From: Proteus appendicitidis
GTDB lineage: Bacteria; Pseudomonadota; Gammaproteobacteria; Enterobacterales; Enterobacteriaceae
NCBI RefSeq assembly: GCF_030271835.1
Contig: NZ_CP127389.1
Location: forward strand, 3,570,001 to 3,634,000
Direction of reading: 5' to 3'
Length of the DNA stretch: 64,000 nucleotides
Shown: positions 27,667 to 36,043 of the stretch, piece by piece
Layout of the letters: the number at the start of each line of letters is the position of its first letter
How positions within the stretch are numbered: the first letter of the stretch is position 1
Position numbers and translations under genes: made by a program
Notes under the pieces: generated by a model
Seen by the model: the letters and a program-made list of their open reading frames with translations, nothing else
Database searches by the model: none
What the model was told of the DNA's origin: nothing

Positions 27667-29085
27667 ATGAATTTTTTTTCATTCGAGTTTCTCGGAGCCT
27701 TTGTTAGCTTTTTTATTCTATACTGGCTCTTCCAAAAGCAGGTCAAGATCCAAAATATCCTACTAATTACAGTTAGTTATGCTTTTCTCTTTTATGCGGA
27801 TTATCGTCCTGCGATTATCTTATTAAGCTATACGCTCTTTATTTATTTACTGGCAAATATATTAACTAAGTACACATCTTCTAAAGTCATCTATTGGCTA
27901 TTGGGATTATTGGTTGCTGTCTATTTTACTGCCTTTAAATACTATTCATTTTTCCAAGAAAGCCTCACTCAAGCCTTCCAACAATGGGGACTCAGTATTG
28001 AGCTTCCTCTGATTGAATTGCTGGCACCATTAGGACTCTCTTTCTATATTTTCCACTCGGTCAGTTATGTGGTTTCCGTTTGTCGAAAAGAGATCCCTAA
28101 AGCGCCTTTTTTAGATGTCGTTCTTTATTTATGCTTTTTCCCAAGCATAGTTGCAGGGCCAATTAATCGCGCGAAAGAATTTCTCCCGCAAATTCAGGCA
28201 CCGGCACGTAAAATCATTGATTATAAAGGGGCGATAATGCTAATTGTTTTAGCTATCGCAAAACTCTTTTGGTTAAGTGGTTGGTTCTCAACAAACTATG
28301 TCGATCCGGTATTTAATGCCCCCGATTTAGCGCAAAGTGGACAAGTGCTAACGGCTGTCTATGCCTATGCGTGGCATATCTATTTCAACTTCTCGGGTTA
28401 CACCAATCTTGTTACAGGTATTGCCTTATTACTTGGCTTTGCCGTACCTCGTAACTTTAATGCCCCGTATTTAGCGATAAACTTGGCTGATTTCTGGCGT
28501 CGCTGGCATATTAGTTTATCTACCTTTATTCGCGATTACGTCTATATTCCTTTAGGGGGTAATCGTAAAGGAGTCATTAGACAAAACTTCAATGCTTTTG
28601 CTGCGATGGTGATTTCAGGATTGTGGCATGGCGCAGCAATGACCTTTATTATTTGGGGTGCCATTCACGGTATTGGTGTGGTGTTATTAAATATTAAACA
28701 CCGCCTGTTCCCGGTGAAGAAAAATGCGCCACCTACTGCGTTATCTTCGTTAAATATGTTGTTGTCATGGATCATCACGTTCCACTTTGTTTGCTTTGCG
28801 TGGATCTTTTTCCGCAGTCAAACCGTGGGAGATGCTTTGATCCTAATACAGCAACTCTTTAGTGCGGGTGCTTGGGCATCATTACAAGCAGAAGGCTTAA
28901 CCCTCTTTATGTTCTGGGGACTTTTCTTACTTTACCCTTGCTTTGTCACCTTAAAGGATATTGTAGCTCGTCTTGAGAAAAGAGTGCCGTGGTATGTTTA
29001 TCCTCTGCCACTTGCGTTGATCCTCACAATTATTTTTATGTTGTCTCCAGATGGGGTGCCAGGATTTATTTATGCCAGCTTTTGA
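27667..29085 (+). CDS. patA: MBOAT-family peptidoglycan O-acetyltransferase, PatA-like
   Basis: This polytopic membrane protein (472 aa, about 10-12 segments) would move acetyl groups from the cytoplasm to the periplasm. MBOAT landmarks are FNFSGYTNLVTGIALLLGF, FWRRWHISLSTFIRDYVYIP and the invariant His in SGLWHGAAM (H321). AlgI-type proteins share this fold. The two following SGNH esterase-type genes point to peptidoglycan O-acetylation (PatA, PatB, Ape1) and not alginate, since no alginate genes are near. Such acetylation is well known in Proteus and protects against lysozyme. Confidence 0.85.
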   Translation: MNFFSFEFLGAFVSFFILYWLFQKQVKIQNILLITVSYAFLFYADYRPAIILLSYTLFIYLLANILTKYTSSKVIYWLLGLLVAVYFTAFKYYSFFQESLTQAFQQWGLSIELPLIELLAPLGLSFYIFHSVSYVVSVCRKEIPKAPFLDVVLYLCFFPSIVAGPINRAKEFLPQIQAPARKIIDYKGAIMLIVLAIAKLFWLSGWFSTNYVDPVFNAPDLAQSGQVLTAVYAYAWHIYFNFSGYTNLVTGIALLLGFAVPRNFNAPYLAINLADFWRRWHISLSTFIRDYVYIPLGGNRKGVIRQNFNAFAAMVISGLWHGAAMTFIIWGAIHGIGVVLLNIKHRLFPVKKNAPPTALSSLNMLLSWIITFHFVCFAWIFFRSQTVGDALILIQQLFSAGAWASLQAEGLTLFMFWGLFLLYPCFVTLKDIVARLEKRVPWYVYPLPLALILTIIFMLSPDGVPGFIYASF

Positions 29086-30274
29086 TTTCTGCTCAAACTT
29101 AAAAAAGACAGCAAAAGTCGCTTTAATGGTGCTATTTAGCACCCTCTTGCTGATTTGGCTAAACCAAACATCACTAGAGCGCTTTTGGCAACAGCAATAT
29201 CATCGCCCTGCGCCTTGGTCTGGGCTTTCTCACTATTATGCTTGGCAAGTGGGAGGACAACTGCGTGATGGCGTATTTGTTGCGATAGAAAGCTATGGTG
29301 ATTATCTACAAGTTAATCATCCTGATAATCAGGCAAAGCCAATAGAAAAAAGCTCTACGTTGGAGCAACTTCCTGAAGGCTTTGCGGTGGGATTGCATTT
29401 CTTTAATGGTTATACACGACCAGCATCCCAATTAACGCAACGCTTTCCGCAATTATTACAGCGTAAACAAGCAATGGGGGGATTACCTTACCATTCAGTT
29501 ACGGATGTGTCTGATGCTGCTTTGGAAGCCTTAAAGCCTATCGTTCAGAAAACAGAAATTATCTTGTCACCTCAAGATAAAGTCTTATTTGCTGGCGACT
29601 CAATGATGCAAGGCGTTGCTCCTTTACTTAAGCGTCAACTGCAAACGGATTACAACATCAGCAGTATTGATTTAAGTAAGCAAAGTACAGGGCTTGCCTA
29701 TCCTCGCTTTTTCAATTGGCCTCAAACGATTGCAACGCGATTAGCCAGTGACGATTCCATTAAATTATTAGTGGTCTTTTTAGGTCCTAACGATCCTTGG
29801 GATATGCCACCTGATGGTGGAGGGCGTTACTTAAAATTTGCAAGTGAAGCATGGGAATCAGCCTACCGAGCGCGAATTGCCAGCATTATAGAAAATGCCA
29901 GACAGAATAATGTCACGGTTATTTGGGTTGGACCACCTAATATGCGTAAGCAGAAGTTATCTGAAGGTATGGCATATCTTGATAAACTTTACCGTGAAGA
30001 AGCTGAAAAAATGGGCGAAATTTACCTTTCCGTCAATGATATGTTTAAATATGAAAAAGATATTTATTCTGATTATATGGGGGATGGTAGCAGTCGTGTT
30101 AAGTTAAGAGCCGGTGATGGCATTCATTTTAGCTTAAAAGGTCAGCAAATTATTGCTCAACACGTATTCTCACGTATTCATCTTCAAGAAGAAACAAAAG
30201 AAGATAATGCAGTTGATGATGTAAAAGATAAAAACACGGTTATTGTAAATGAAACAACTAACGCACATCCTTGA
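29072..30274 (+). CDS. patB: SGNH-fold peptidoglycan O-acetyltransferase, PatB-like (DUF459)
   Basis: The start at 29072 lies inside the end of patA with AGGA 7 bases upstream; an earlier ATG at 29051 is less likely. It has an N-terminal membrane anchor (VALMVLFSTLLLIWL). The periplasmic SGNH domain has catalytic S177 in LFAGDSMMQG, VVFLGPNDPWDM as the Asn block, and the D349-x-x-H352 pair in GDGIHFSLKG. It would transfer acetyl from PatA to MurNAc O-6, or de-acetylate. The 400 residues fit DUF459 proteins. It overlaps ape1 by 26 bases at its 3' end. Confidence 0.8.
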   Translation: MPAFDFCSNLKKTAKVALMVLFSTLLLIWLNQTSLERFWQQQYHRPAPWSGLSHYYAWQVGGQLRDGVFVAIESYGDYLQVNHPDNQAKPIEKSSTLEQLPEGFAVGLHFFNGYTRPASQLTQRFPQLLQRKQAMGGLPYHSVTDVSDAALEALKPIVQKTEIILSPQDKVLFAGDSMMQGVAPLLKRQLQTDYNISSIDLSKQSTGLAYPRFFNWPQTIATRLASDDSIKLLVVFLGPNDPWDMPPDGGGRYLKFASEAWESAYRARIASIIENARQNNVTVIWVGPPNMRKQKLSEGMAYLDKLYREEAEKMGEIYLSVNDMFKYEKDIYSDYMGDGSSRVKLRAGDGIHFSLKGQQIIAQHVFSRIHLQEETKEDNAVDDVKDKNTVIVNETTNAHP

Positions 30275-31481
30275 GCGTAAAACCTTAGTCAGTAGTTCAA
30301 TCATACTGGCCTTGGTTTCACTCTTAGTCGCTTGTAACCAAGAAACTGAAAAAACAGTGAAGTTACCAACCCCCTCAGTATTACCTGCTGATGGTTCAAG
30401 ACAACTTTACAACTATCACGATCCGCATTTTGCAGGCTTTGTTAAGAAATTACAGCAAGGTCGTCAAACTGTACACATTGTTCAGTTAGGGGATTCCCAT
30501 ACTGCGGCTGATTTTTTCAGTGGTAAGTTGCGTGAACGTTTTCAGGCTGACTATGGTAATGGGGGTATTGGTTTTATTCCTCCGACGAGTATCGCAGGTC
30601 AGCGTATTGCAAACGTACAATACCAAAGTGACAAAAAAGCATGGACACTGCTTTCAAGCAGAAAAGATAGCGATCCTGATTTTCCTTTAGGGGGTTTTAT
30701 TAGTGAACCTCAAGCGAAATGGGCAAAATTACAGTTATCTGAAAATCCAGTTACTCAACAACGTTATCAATTACAAGCGCTCTATAAAGCCCCTACAGCG
30801 GCTCAAGTGAATGTACAGTCATCGACAAACAAAGTCCTTTCATTATCGCAAACGCAAGGTAAATGGCAGTTTTCAAACCCAACAACCATGACATTCCCTG
30901 TTAGTATTACCATCAGCAAAAATCAGCCCGTTAAATTAGGCGGTTGGTTGATAACCAATCAACAGCCTGGCGTAATGCTTTCCTCATTAGGCATTAATGG
31001 TGCCACCATAAATATGATGGATAAATGGGGTGTGCAATGGACTGAAACACTCGGTCAATTAAATCCTGATATGGTGATTTTAGCGTATGGCACCAATGAA
31101 GCATTTAATGACACTTTCGATTTGAGCGCCTATCGCCAACAGCTAACCGATAAAATTCGTCAGATCCGCCAGCAAGCGCCTAATAGCGCCATTTTATTAA
31201 TTGGACCTTCGGACTCTATTAAAAATAAAGAGGCACCTGATTGCCGTTCACAACAGCCTCAATGGCTAAGTGATATTATCAGAATTCAAAAAGAAGTGGC
31301 TCAACAGGAAAAGACGCTCTTTTGGGATTGGCGTGATTATATGGGTGGCGAATGTTCGATAAAAGCATGGGCGCTGTATGATTTAGCAAGACCTGACGGT
31401 GTTCATCTTTCTCGTGAAGGTTATGAAAGCAGTGCCAATACACTTTATAGCCAATTGAATACCTTAATAAACAAGAGCTAA
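30249..31481 (+). CDS. ape1: SGNH lipoprotein, O-acetylpeptidoglycan esterase Ape1-like
   Basis: The lipobox is LLVAC (about Cys29), so this is probably a periplasm-facing lipoprotein. The catalytic S83 is in QLGDSHTAADFFSG, the oxyanion Asn block is ILAYGTNEAF, and D383/H386 are in PDGVHLSREG. Between the first and second blocks lies a beta-rich insert (about residues 150-240), as in Ape1 with its carbohydrate-binding module. Ape1 removes MurNAc O-acetyl groups so that lytic transglycosylases can act. It is co-transcribed with patA and patB, closing the acetylation cycle. Confidence 0.82.
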   Translation: MKQLTHILERKTLVSSSIILALVSLLVACNQETEKTVKLPTPSVLPADGSRQLYNYHDPHFAGFVKKLQQGRQTVHIVQLGDSHTAADFFSGKLRERFQADYGNGGIGFIPPTSIAGQRIANVQYQSDKKAWTLLSSRKDSDPDFPLGGFISEPQAKWAKLQLSENPVTQQRYQLQALYKAPTAAQVNVQSSTNKVLSLSQTQGKWQFSNPTTMTFPVSITISKNQPVKLGGWLITNQQPGVMLSSLGINGATINMMDKWGVQWTETLGQLNPDMVILAYGTNEAFNDTFDLSAYRQQLTDKIRQIRQQAPNSAILLIGPSDSIKNKEAPDCRSQQPQWLSDIIRIQKEVAQQEKTLFWDWRDYMGGECSIKAWALYDLARPDGVHLSREGYESSANTLYSQLNTLINKS

Positions 31482-31500
31482 TTCACGCGGTTCAACACAC

Positions 31501-31525
31501 AAAAAGGAGCTTATCGCTCCTTTTT
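31501..31525. terminator. Bidirectional terminator after ape1
   Basis: A 10-bp stem (aaaaaggagc / gctccttttt) with a 5-base loop is followed by a T-run on the plus strand and lies between two convergent genes. It serves ape1 and probably also the CZB protein gene. Confidence 0.85.
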
Positions 31526-31549
31526 ATTTTTGTTGTTTTATTCATCAAG

Positions 31550-32488
31550 TTAGTAATTATCTAAATTTAATAAAACATCGACATATTTGATAACATCAAC
31601 GCTGGCTTGTTCCATTTTCTCTATATAGTGTGCAACCGCTTCTTGATTATCTTCTATATTGGCCTTTAATGCTAAACGTCCGCATTCATGCACTAACTTA
31701 TGCGGCTCTTCTAAACGCCGAAAAGCCTCTGTACCAGCAAATTTCCGTCCATCACCTTGATAATACCATTTGCCTAAACGGCACTCTGTATGCTGATTAA
31801 CACAGTGTTCATCATCATTATTTAATAAATGGATATAAATCGCTTCTTTCCATAAAACATGATCAAGTTTGACCGTATTAAAAAACTGTTGCATCGAAAG
31901 AAAGGTAAAAATATGTTTAAGCTCGCTAGCTTGTTCTGACAGTGACGTTAAATTTTGATGCCCTTCTTCAACCAGTGTTTTAACTTGTTGAACCTGCTGT
32001 TGGTTTTTTTCTGTAGTTTCTTTAACAGGAATAAAACGAGCGCCTAAATTATTATTAATGCTGGCAATAGAAGAAGCTTGTTTCTGGATTTCTAATGATA
32101 ACTTTTTCATCTCTTGGGCTAAGACTGAAAATCCCGCCCCTTCACGCCCGATATGTCCAGCTTCAATTGCTGAATTAATTGATAAAAGATTCGCCTGACT
32201 AGAAAGCCTATCAATATTGCTAGCACTATCTTTAATTTTTTTCAGCCAACTTGAAAAATCATCTATCTCTTTTCGGCTATGCGTAAAATGCGCATCCACT
32301 TCATTTAGAAATTGAGTCAATGATTGCGAATTATCCAACATTTGGCTAAAGAGATGTTCCATTTCATCAAGCAAACTGAGCTTATCTTGTAGCTTATTAC
32401 TTGATGCTAAAATTGAATCTCGAATTAGCGTGATAGTGTGGATATTACAATCCGTGTGTTTAATAAAAAGCGAATTATAGTCAACCAT
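31550..32488 (-). CDS. Soluble chemoreceptor-like protein with CZB zinc-binding domain
   Basis: This 312-residue protein has no membrane segment and no periplasmic sensor. A short MCP signalling hairpin is readable at residues about 85-150 (SSQANLLSINSAIEAGHIGREGAGFSVLAQEM). The C-terminal third is a CZB domain with its zinc ligands: the His in KLDHVLWK, the Cys in CRLGKWYYQG, and the two His of PHKLVHECG. CZB domains sense zinc or hypochlorite and occur in cytoplasmic receptors and cyclases. The gene has a single-gene layout between convergent and same-strand neighbours. Confidence 0.85.
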   Translation of the reverse strand: MVDYNSLFIKHTDCNIHTITLIRDSILASSNKLQDKLSLLDEMEHLFSQMLDNSQSLTQFLNEVDAHFTHSRKEIDDFSSWLKKIKDSASNIDRLSSQANLLSINSAIEAGHIGREGAGFSVLAQEMKKLSLEIQKQASSIASINNNLGARFIPVKETTEKNQQQVQQVKTLVEEGHQNLTSLSEQASELKHIFTFLSMQQFFNTVKLDHVLWKEAIYIHLLNNDDEHCVNQHTECRLGKWYYQGDGRKFAGTEAFRRLEEPHKLVHECGRLALKANIEDNQEAVAHYIEKMEQASVDVIKYVDVLLNLDNY

Positions 32489-32592
32489 AAAATAACAGCC
32501 CTAGTTTGCCCACTTAATAAAGAAACCTATAGATTAATGAGAAACGGGATATTTTCTGTCATATTTGATAGCCATTTATAGCAATGAAAAAA

Positions 32593-32612
32593 AGCGCGTC
32601 AAAAGACGCGCT
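32593..32612 (-). terminator. gntKU terminator
   Basis: An 8-bp GC-rich stem (agcgcgtc / gacgcgct) with a 4-base loop, 27 bases past the gntU stop, is followed on the minus strand by seven T. It is a strong intrinsic terminator. Confidence 0.9.
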
Positions 32613-32638
32613 AATTACAAGAAGATAAAGATTTAATT

Positions 32639-33976
32639 TTATAAAAAAGCGAAGAAAATCATACCTACGATAGCACCGGTTGTGCCAAGAATCGTTTCCA
32701 TTAATGACCATGTCTTTAATGTTTGCGCTTCTGTTGCCCCAGTAAATTTACCGAATAACCAGAAACCAGAGTCATTAACGTGGCTAAGAATAATAGAGCC
32801 ACCCGCGATACAGACAGATAATGCCGCCATTTGAGCGCCACTGTAGCCCAACTCATTAATAACCGGTAAAACTAAACCCACTGCGGTTAAACAAGCCACC
32901 GTTGCTGAACCTTGAATAACACGTACTGCACCTGCCAGAATAAAACACGCGACCGCAATTGGCATACCTGCGCCAATTAACGCATTCCCTAATGCAGGGC
33001 CAACACCCGAATCGACTAACACTTGTTTAAAGACGCCACCTGCACCAGTAACCAATAAAATGATCCCCGCAGGTTGGATTGCAGCAGAACAAATCTCCAT
33101 CACTTTTTCTTTGCTCATACCACGGCGGATTGCTAAGCCATAAATAGCCACTAAACAAGCCACAAGAATAGCGATAAAAGGATGACCAACAAATTCAAGG
33201 ATATTGTACAGCTCTGAACCTTTCTCAACGAAACGAGCGCCAATGGTTTTGAATCCCACTAAGACTAAAGGTAATAACACCAGAGCAAGACTGAAACCAA
33301 AAGAAGGCATTTTATTCTGACCTAAACTAGGCTCTGATAAATCTTTTGGTAATTCTAAGGTGACATAACGGCTAATAAAATTACCGAAAATAGGACCGGC
33401 TAATAACATTCCCGGAATAGCTGCGCACAGGCCAATTAAGATCATCCAACCAAAGTCAGCATTCATTTGGTCGGCTAATAGCATTGGTGTTGGCCCTGGT
33501 AATAAGAAAGCGGCAGCACCTGCAACACCCGCAAAGAGAGGGATTGCCATTTTCACCACGTTGCCACCCGTACGGCGAGCAACAGCAAATACAACACCAA
33601 TTAATAAGACAACGGCAACATCAAAGAACAGAGGTAAAGCACAAATTAAACCCGCAATACCTAATGCGTAGTTGGCGCGTTTCTCACCAAAGTATTTTAA
33701 TAATCGCACCGCGATTTGGTCTAATGCCCCTGTTTCATGTAGCACCTTACCAAACATTGCCCCCAGCGCGACGACGATGGAGAGGAAACCTAAAGTACCG
33801 CCCATACCGTTTTGCATGGTTTGTGTGATTTTCTCTAAAGGCATACCTGAGAAAATACCCGCGCCAATGGCAACAATCATTAATGCAATAAAAGCATGTA
33901 AACGTGCATACATTACAAAAAAGAGCAGTAATAAAACCGAGCCAACCGCGGTTAGCACAAGCGTTAATGTACTCAT
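32639..33976 (-). CDS. gntU: Gluconate permease GntU
   Basis: This 445-residue inner-membrane gluconate:H+ symporter of the GntP family has about 12-14 hydrophobic segments. The sequence follows E. coli GntU: STLTLVLTAVGSVLLLLF at the start, GGTLGFLSIVVALGAMFGK, LLADQMNADFGWMILIGLCA, and IQGSATVACLTAVGLVLPV. It starts inside the last codons of gntK (4-base overlap), the gntKU arrangement of E. coli. Confidence 0.94.
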   Translation of the reverse strand: MSTLTLVLTAVGSVLLLLFFVMYARLHAFIALMIVAIGAGIFSGMPLEKITQTMQNGMGGTLGFLSIVVALGAMFGKVLHETGALDQIAVRLLKYFGEKRANYALGIAGLICALPLFFDVAVVLLIGVVFAVARRTGGNVVKMAIPLFAGVAGAAAFLLPGPTPMLLADQMNADFGWMILIGLCAAIPGMLLAGPIFGNFISRYVTLELPKDLSEPSLGQNKMPSFGFSLALVLLPLVLVGFKTIGARFVEKGSELYNILEFVGHPFIAILVACLVAIYGLAIRRGMSKEKVMEICSAAIQPAGIILLVTGAGGVFKQVLVDSGVGPALGNALIGAGMPIAVACFILAGAVRVIQGSATVACLTAVGLVLPVINELGYSGAQMAALSVCIAGGSIILSHVNDSGFWLFGKFTGATEAQTLKTWSLMETILGTTGAIVGMIFFAFL

Positions 33977-34527
33977 ACCGTTTCCTCTTCAAAAGTCTTT
34001 TGAGTGACTAAATTTATTGTCTTAATTACACTTTCAATCACATCATCAAGTGGCACTGAAATATCAATTTCATACACATCGTTTTCAGCTTTTGTTGGCT
34101 CTTCTAAGGTTTCAAATTGAGTCACTAACATTTGAGGTTTAAAGAAGTGTCCTTTACGTGCTTTTAAGCGACTTTCAATCAGCTCATAGTCACCTTTTAA
34201 ATATAAAAAGTGCAGGCATTTATTGCCGTCTCTTAACATATCGCGATACTGTTTTTTCAATGCAGAACAAACAATTAACGAAACACTATTAGTTCTTTGC
34301 ATTGCAAATGCGGCATCATTTAATGCTTGTAGCCAAGGTTTACGATCTTCATCATTTAAAGCGTGACCTGATGCCATTTTAGTAATATTTGAGCGAGGAT
34401 GCAGAAAATCACCGTCCAAAAAAGCAGCACCTGTACGTTGTGCTACACCACTTGCGACCGCAGATTTACCGCTGCCTGATACCCCCATTAAGATGAAAAC
34501 ATGGTGTAGGGATTGGGTATCGTTCAT
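33973..34527 (-). CDS. gntK: Gluconokinase GntK
   Basis: This enzyme phosphorylates gluconate to 6-phosphogluconate with ATP. The P-loop GVSGSGKS is at residues 15-22, followed by FLDGDFLHPRSNITKMASG for substrate binding and VCSALKKQYRDMLRDG. At 184 residues it is close to E. coli GntK (175), with a slightly longer C-terminus. An AAGGAG site precedes the ATG. The GntR-type operator lies 40 bases upstream. Confidence 0.94.
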   Translation of the reverse strand: MNDTQSLHHVFILMGVSGSGKSAVASGVAQRTGAAFLDGDFLHPRSNITKMASGHALNDEDRKPWLQALNDAAFAMQRTNSVSLIVCSALKKQYRDMLRDGNKCLHFLYLKGDYELIESRLKARKGHFFKPQMLVTQFETLEEPTKAENDVYEIDISVPLDDVIESVIKTINLVTQKTFEEETV

Positions 34528-34566
34528 AGAATGCTCCTTTAAGGCAGATATTAAGTCTTTTTTGTA

Positions 34567-34595
34567 ATGTTACCCGTAACTGTTACGGGTAACAT
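34567..34595. promoter_or_regulatory. GntR operator of gntKU
   Basis: A perfect 29-bp palindrome has arms atgttacccgtaac and gttacgggtaacat around one base. The TGTTACCCGTA element is that of E. coli GntR sites. Its right edge overlaps a plausible minus-strand -10 (TATGTT) with a TTGTAT about 18 bases upstream, so a bound repressor would block polymerase. Confidence 0.88.
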
Positions 34596-34743
34596 ATCCG
34601 AAGTGATAAGGTGAATACAACAACCAAGATCAACTAAGGAGCGAAAATGTGAAGCGACTCTCAAATGAAAGTAAGATGATCTACAAACTGACAACAAAAT
34701 ATCCGACTAATAGCCCCATTTTCATCCTTAGGGCGCAATAAAA

Positions 34744-34775
34744 AACCCTATTGTTCATCATATAACAATAGGGTT
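34744..34775 (-). terminator. gntR terminator
   Basis: A 12-bp perfect stem (aaccctattgtt / aacaatagggtt) with an 8-base loop lies 42 bases past the gntR stop and is followed on the minus strand by a T-run. It separates gntR from gntKU. Confidence 0.9.
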
Positions 34776-34816
34776 AGTAAATTATCAATTTAGAGTAATA
34801 TCAATAGGTTAAACGT

Positions 34817-35812
34817 TTAAATACTTTCACCGGTGATAATACGAAAACCGACATCAATCACTTGACCTCGCGCAATTTTACCTTTCATTCGTTTAAGCAA
34901 TAAATCAGCTGCTTGCTGCCCCATTTCATCACGCGGAGTAAAAATACTGGCAAGGCGAGGTGTCATAACTTGTCCAACATCGTGCCCGTGGAAACCTGAT
35001 ATCGCAATATCCTCTGGCACTGAAATGCCTAAACGCTGGCACTCAAAAACAGCACCAATCGCAATATCGTCATTGGTGCAATAAAGCCCGTCTAAATCAG
35101 GATATTGCTTACGTGCCGCATGTAATAATTCAGCGCCCAATGAATAAGAAGAACTTTTTGGCGTCATCACATTACCAACAGGCAAGCCCGCATTTTGCAT
35201 CGCTTTTTCATAGCCATTTAAACGCATTAAGGTTCGTTCATCTTGTCTTGCGCCAAGGTAGATAACGCGTTTACAGCCACGCTTGATCATTTCACTGACC
35301 ATCTGTTGTGAGGCTGCAACGTTATCTAATCCTACCGCTGAATCAAAACAAGGAGAAACGCTGTCCATAATCTCCACCACAGGAATACCCGCGGTTTCTA
35401 GCATTTTCATGGTTTTTGGCGTGTGCGTTCTTTCAGCAAGAATAAGCCCATCAATATTATAAGAGAGTAATGAAAGCAGACGTTCTTCTTCTTTTTCAGC
35501 ACGATAGCCATAGTGCGCTAACATGGTTTGATAACCGTATTTATCGGTGACTGATTCAATACCACGAATAACTTCGGCAAAAACTTGGTTAGTTAAAGAA
35601 GGTAGCAATACCCCAATCGCATGACTGGTTGAATTAGATAAAATATCAGGGGCGCGATTAGGAATATAATTAAGGCTATCTAATTCACGCGCAATTTTTT
35701 CTCGTAAAGCTTCAGAGACTTGTTCGGGGTTACGCAAAAATCGGCTAACCGTCATTTTGGTAACACCAACTCGTGAAGCTACATCCTGTAATGAGGGGCG
35801 TTTTTTCTTCAT
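34817..35812 (-). CDS. gntR: Gluconate operon repressor GntR (LacI family)
   Basis: The LacI-type helix-turn-helix lies at the N-terminus (LQDVASRVGVTKMTVSRFLR), with the hinge region PNRAPDILSNSTSHAIGVLL. The periplasmic-binding-like effector domain includes DGLYCTNDDIAIGAVFECQR and ISGFHGHDVGQVMTPRLASI. I chose the ATG at 35812 (331 aa, same as E. coli GntR, starting MKKKRPSLQD); a TTG four codons upstream is less likely. It represses gntKU until gluconate or 6-phosphogluconate binds. Confidence 0.94.
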   Translation of the reverse strand: MKKKRPSLQDVASRVGVTKMTVSRFLRNPEQVSEALREKIARELDSLNYIPNRAPDILSNSTSHAIGVLLPSLTNQVFAEVIRGIESVTDKYGYQTMLAHYGYRAEKEEERLLSLLSYNIDGLILAERTHTPKTMKMLETAGIPVVEIMDSVSPCFDSAVGLDNVAASQQMVSEMIKRGCKRVIYLGARQDERTLMRLNGYEKAMQNAGLPVGNVMTPKSSSYSLGAELLHAARKQYPDLDGLYCTNDDIAIGAVFECQRLGISVPEDIAISGFHGHDVGQVMTPRLASIFTPRDEMGQQAADLLLKRMKGKIARGQVIDVGFRIITGESI

Positions 35813-35986
35813 TTTATATCGCAACTATCCAAAAACACTCGTATTAATACGCGCTTTAATTTTCCAAGAACGCTGATTATAGCCCTAGGTTATACACTAT
35901 TTCGAATAAAGTTTTTCAGATATGAGCCTAGATTTGATTTTGACTGATGATCCCTTGACTTAAGCCAAAGGAAATATAGTATTCTT

Positions 35987-36010
35987 CGCTATATAATAAA
36001 TGAAACAACG
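35987..36010. promoter_or_regulatory. ModE-like site upstream of the ABC import operon
   Basis: A 24-bp sequence starts CGCTATATAA and ends CAACG, 33 bases before the binding-protein start codon. The left half is identical to the left half of the site before the TonB receptor. Size and ends resemble the E. coli ModE operator as I recall it; the right half is degenerate. Confidence 0.45.
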
Positions 36011-36043
36011 TTCTCAATATAAAACAATAAACAGTGTGAACTT

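Noticed and set aside
27667..29085. Alginate O-acetyltransferase AlgI
   Set aside because: The MBOAT family fits, but there are no alginate genes. Two SGNH genes of PatB/Ape1 type follow, so peptidoglycan O-acetylation is the better reading.
33484..34007. Overlapping plus-strand ORFs of about 111-114 residues opposite gntU
   Set aside because: Both lie antisense to gntU and show only Pro/Arg-rich shadow composition. No motif or start signal.
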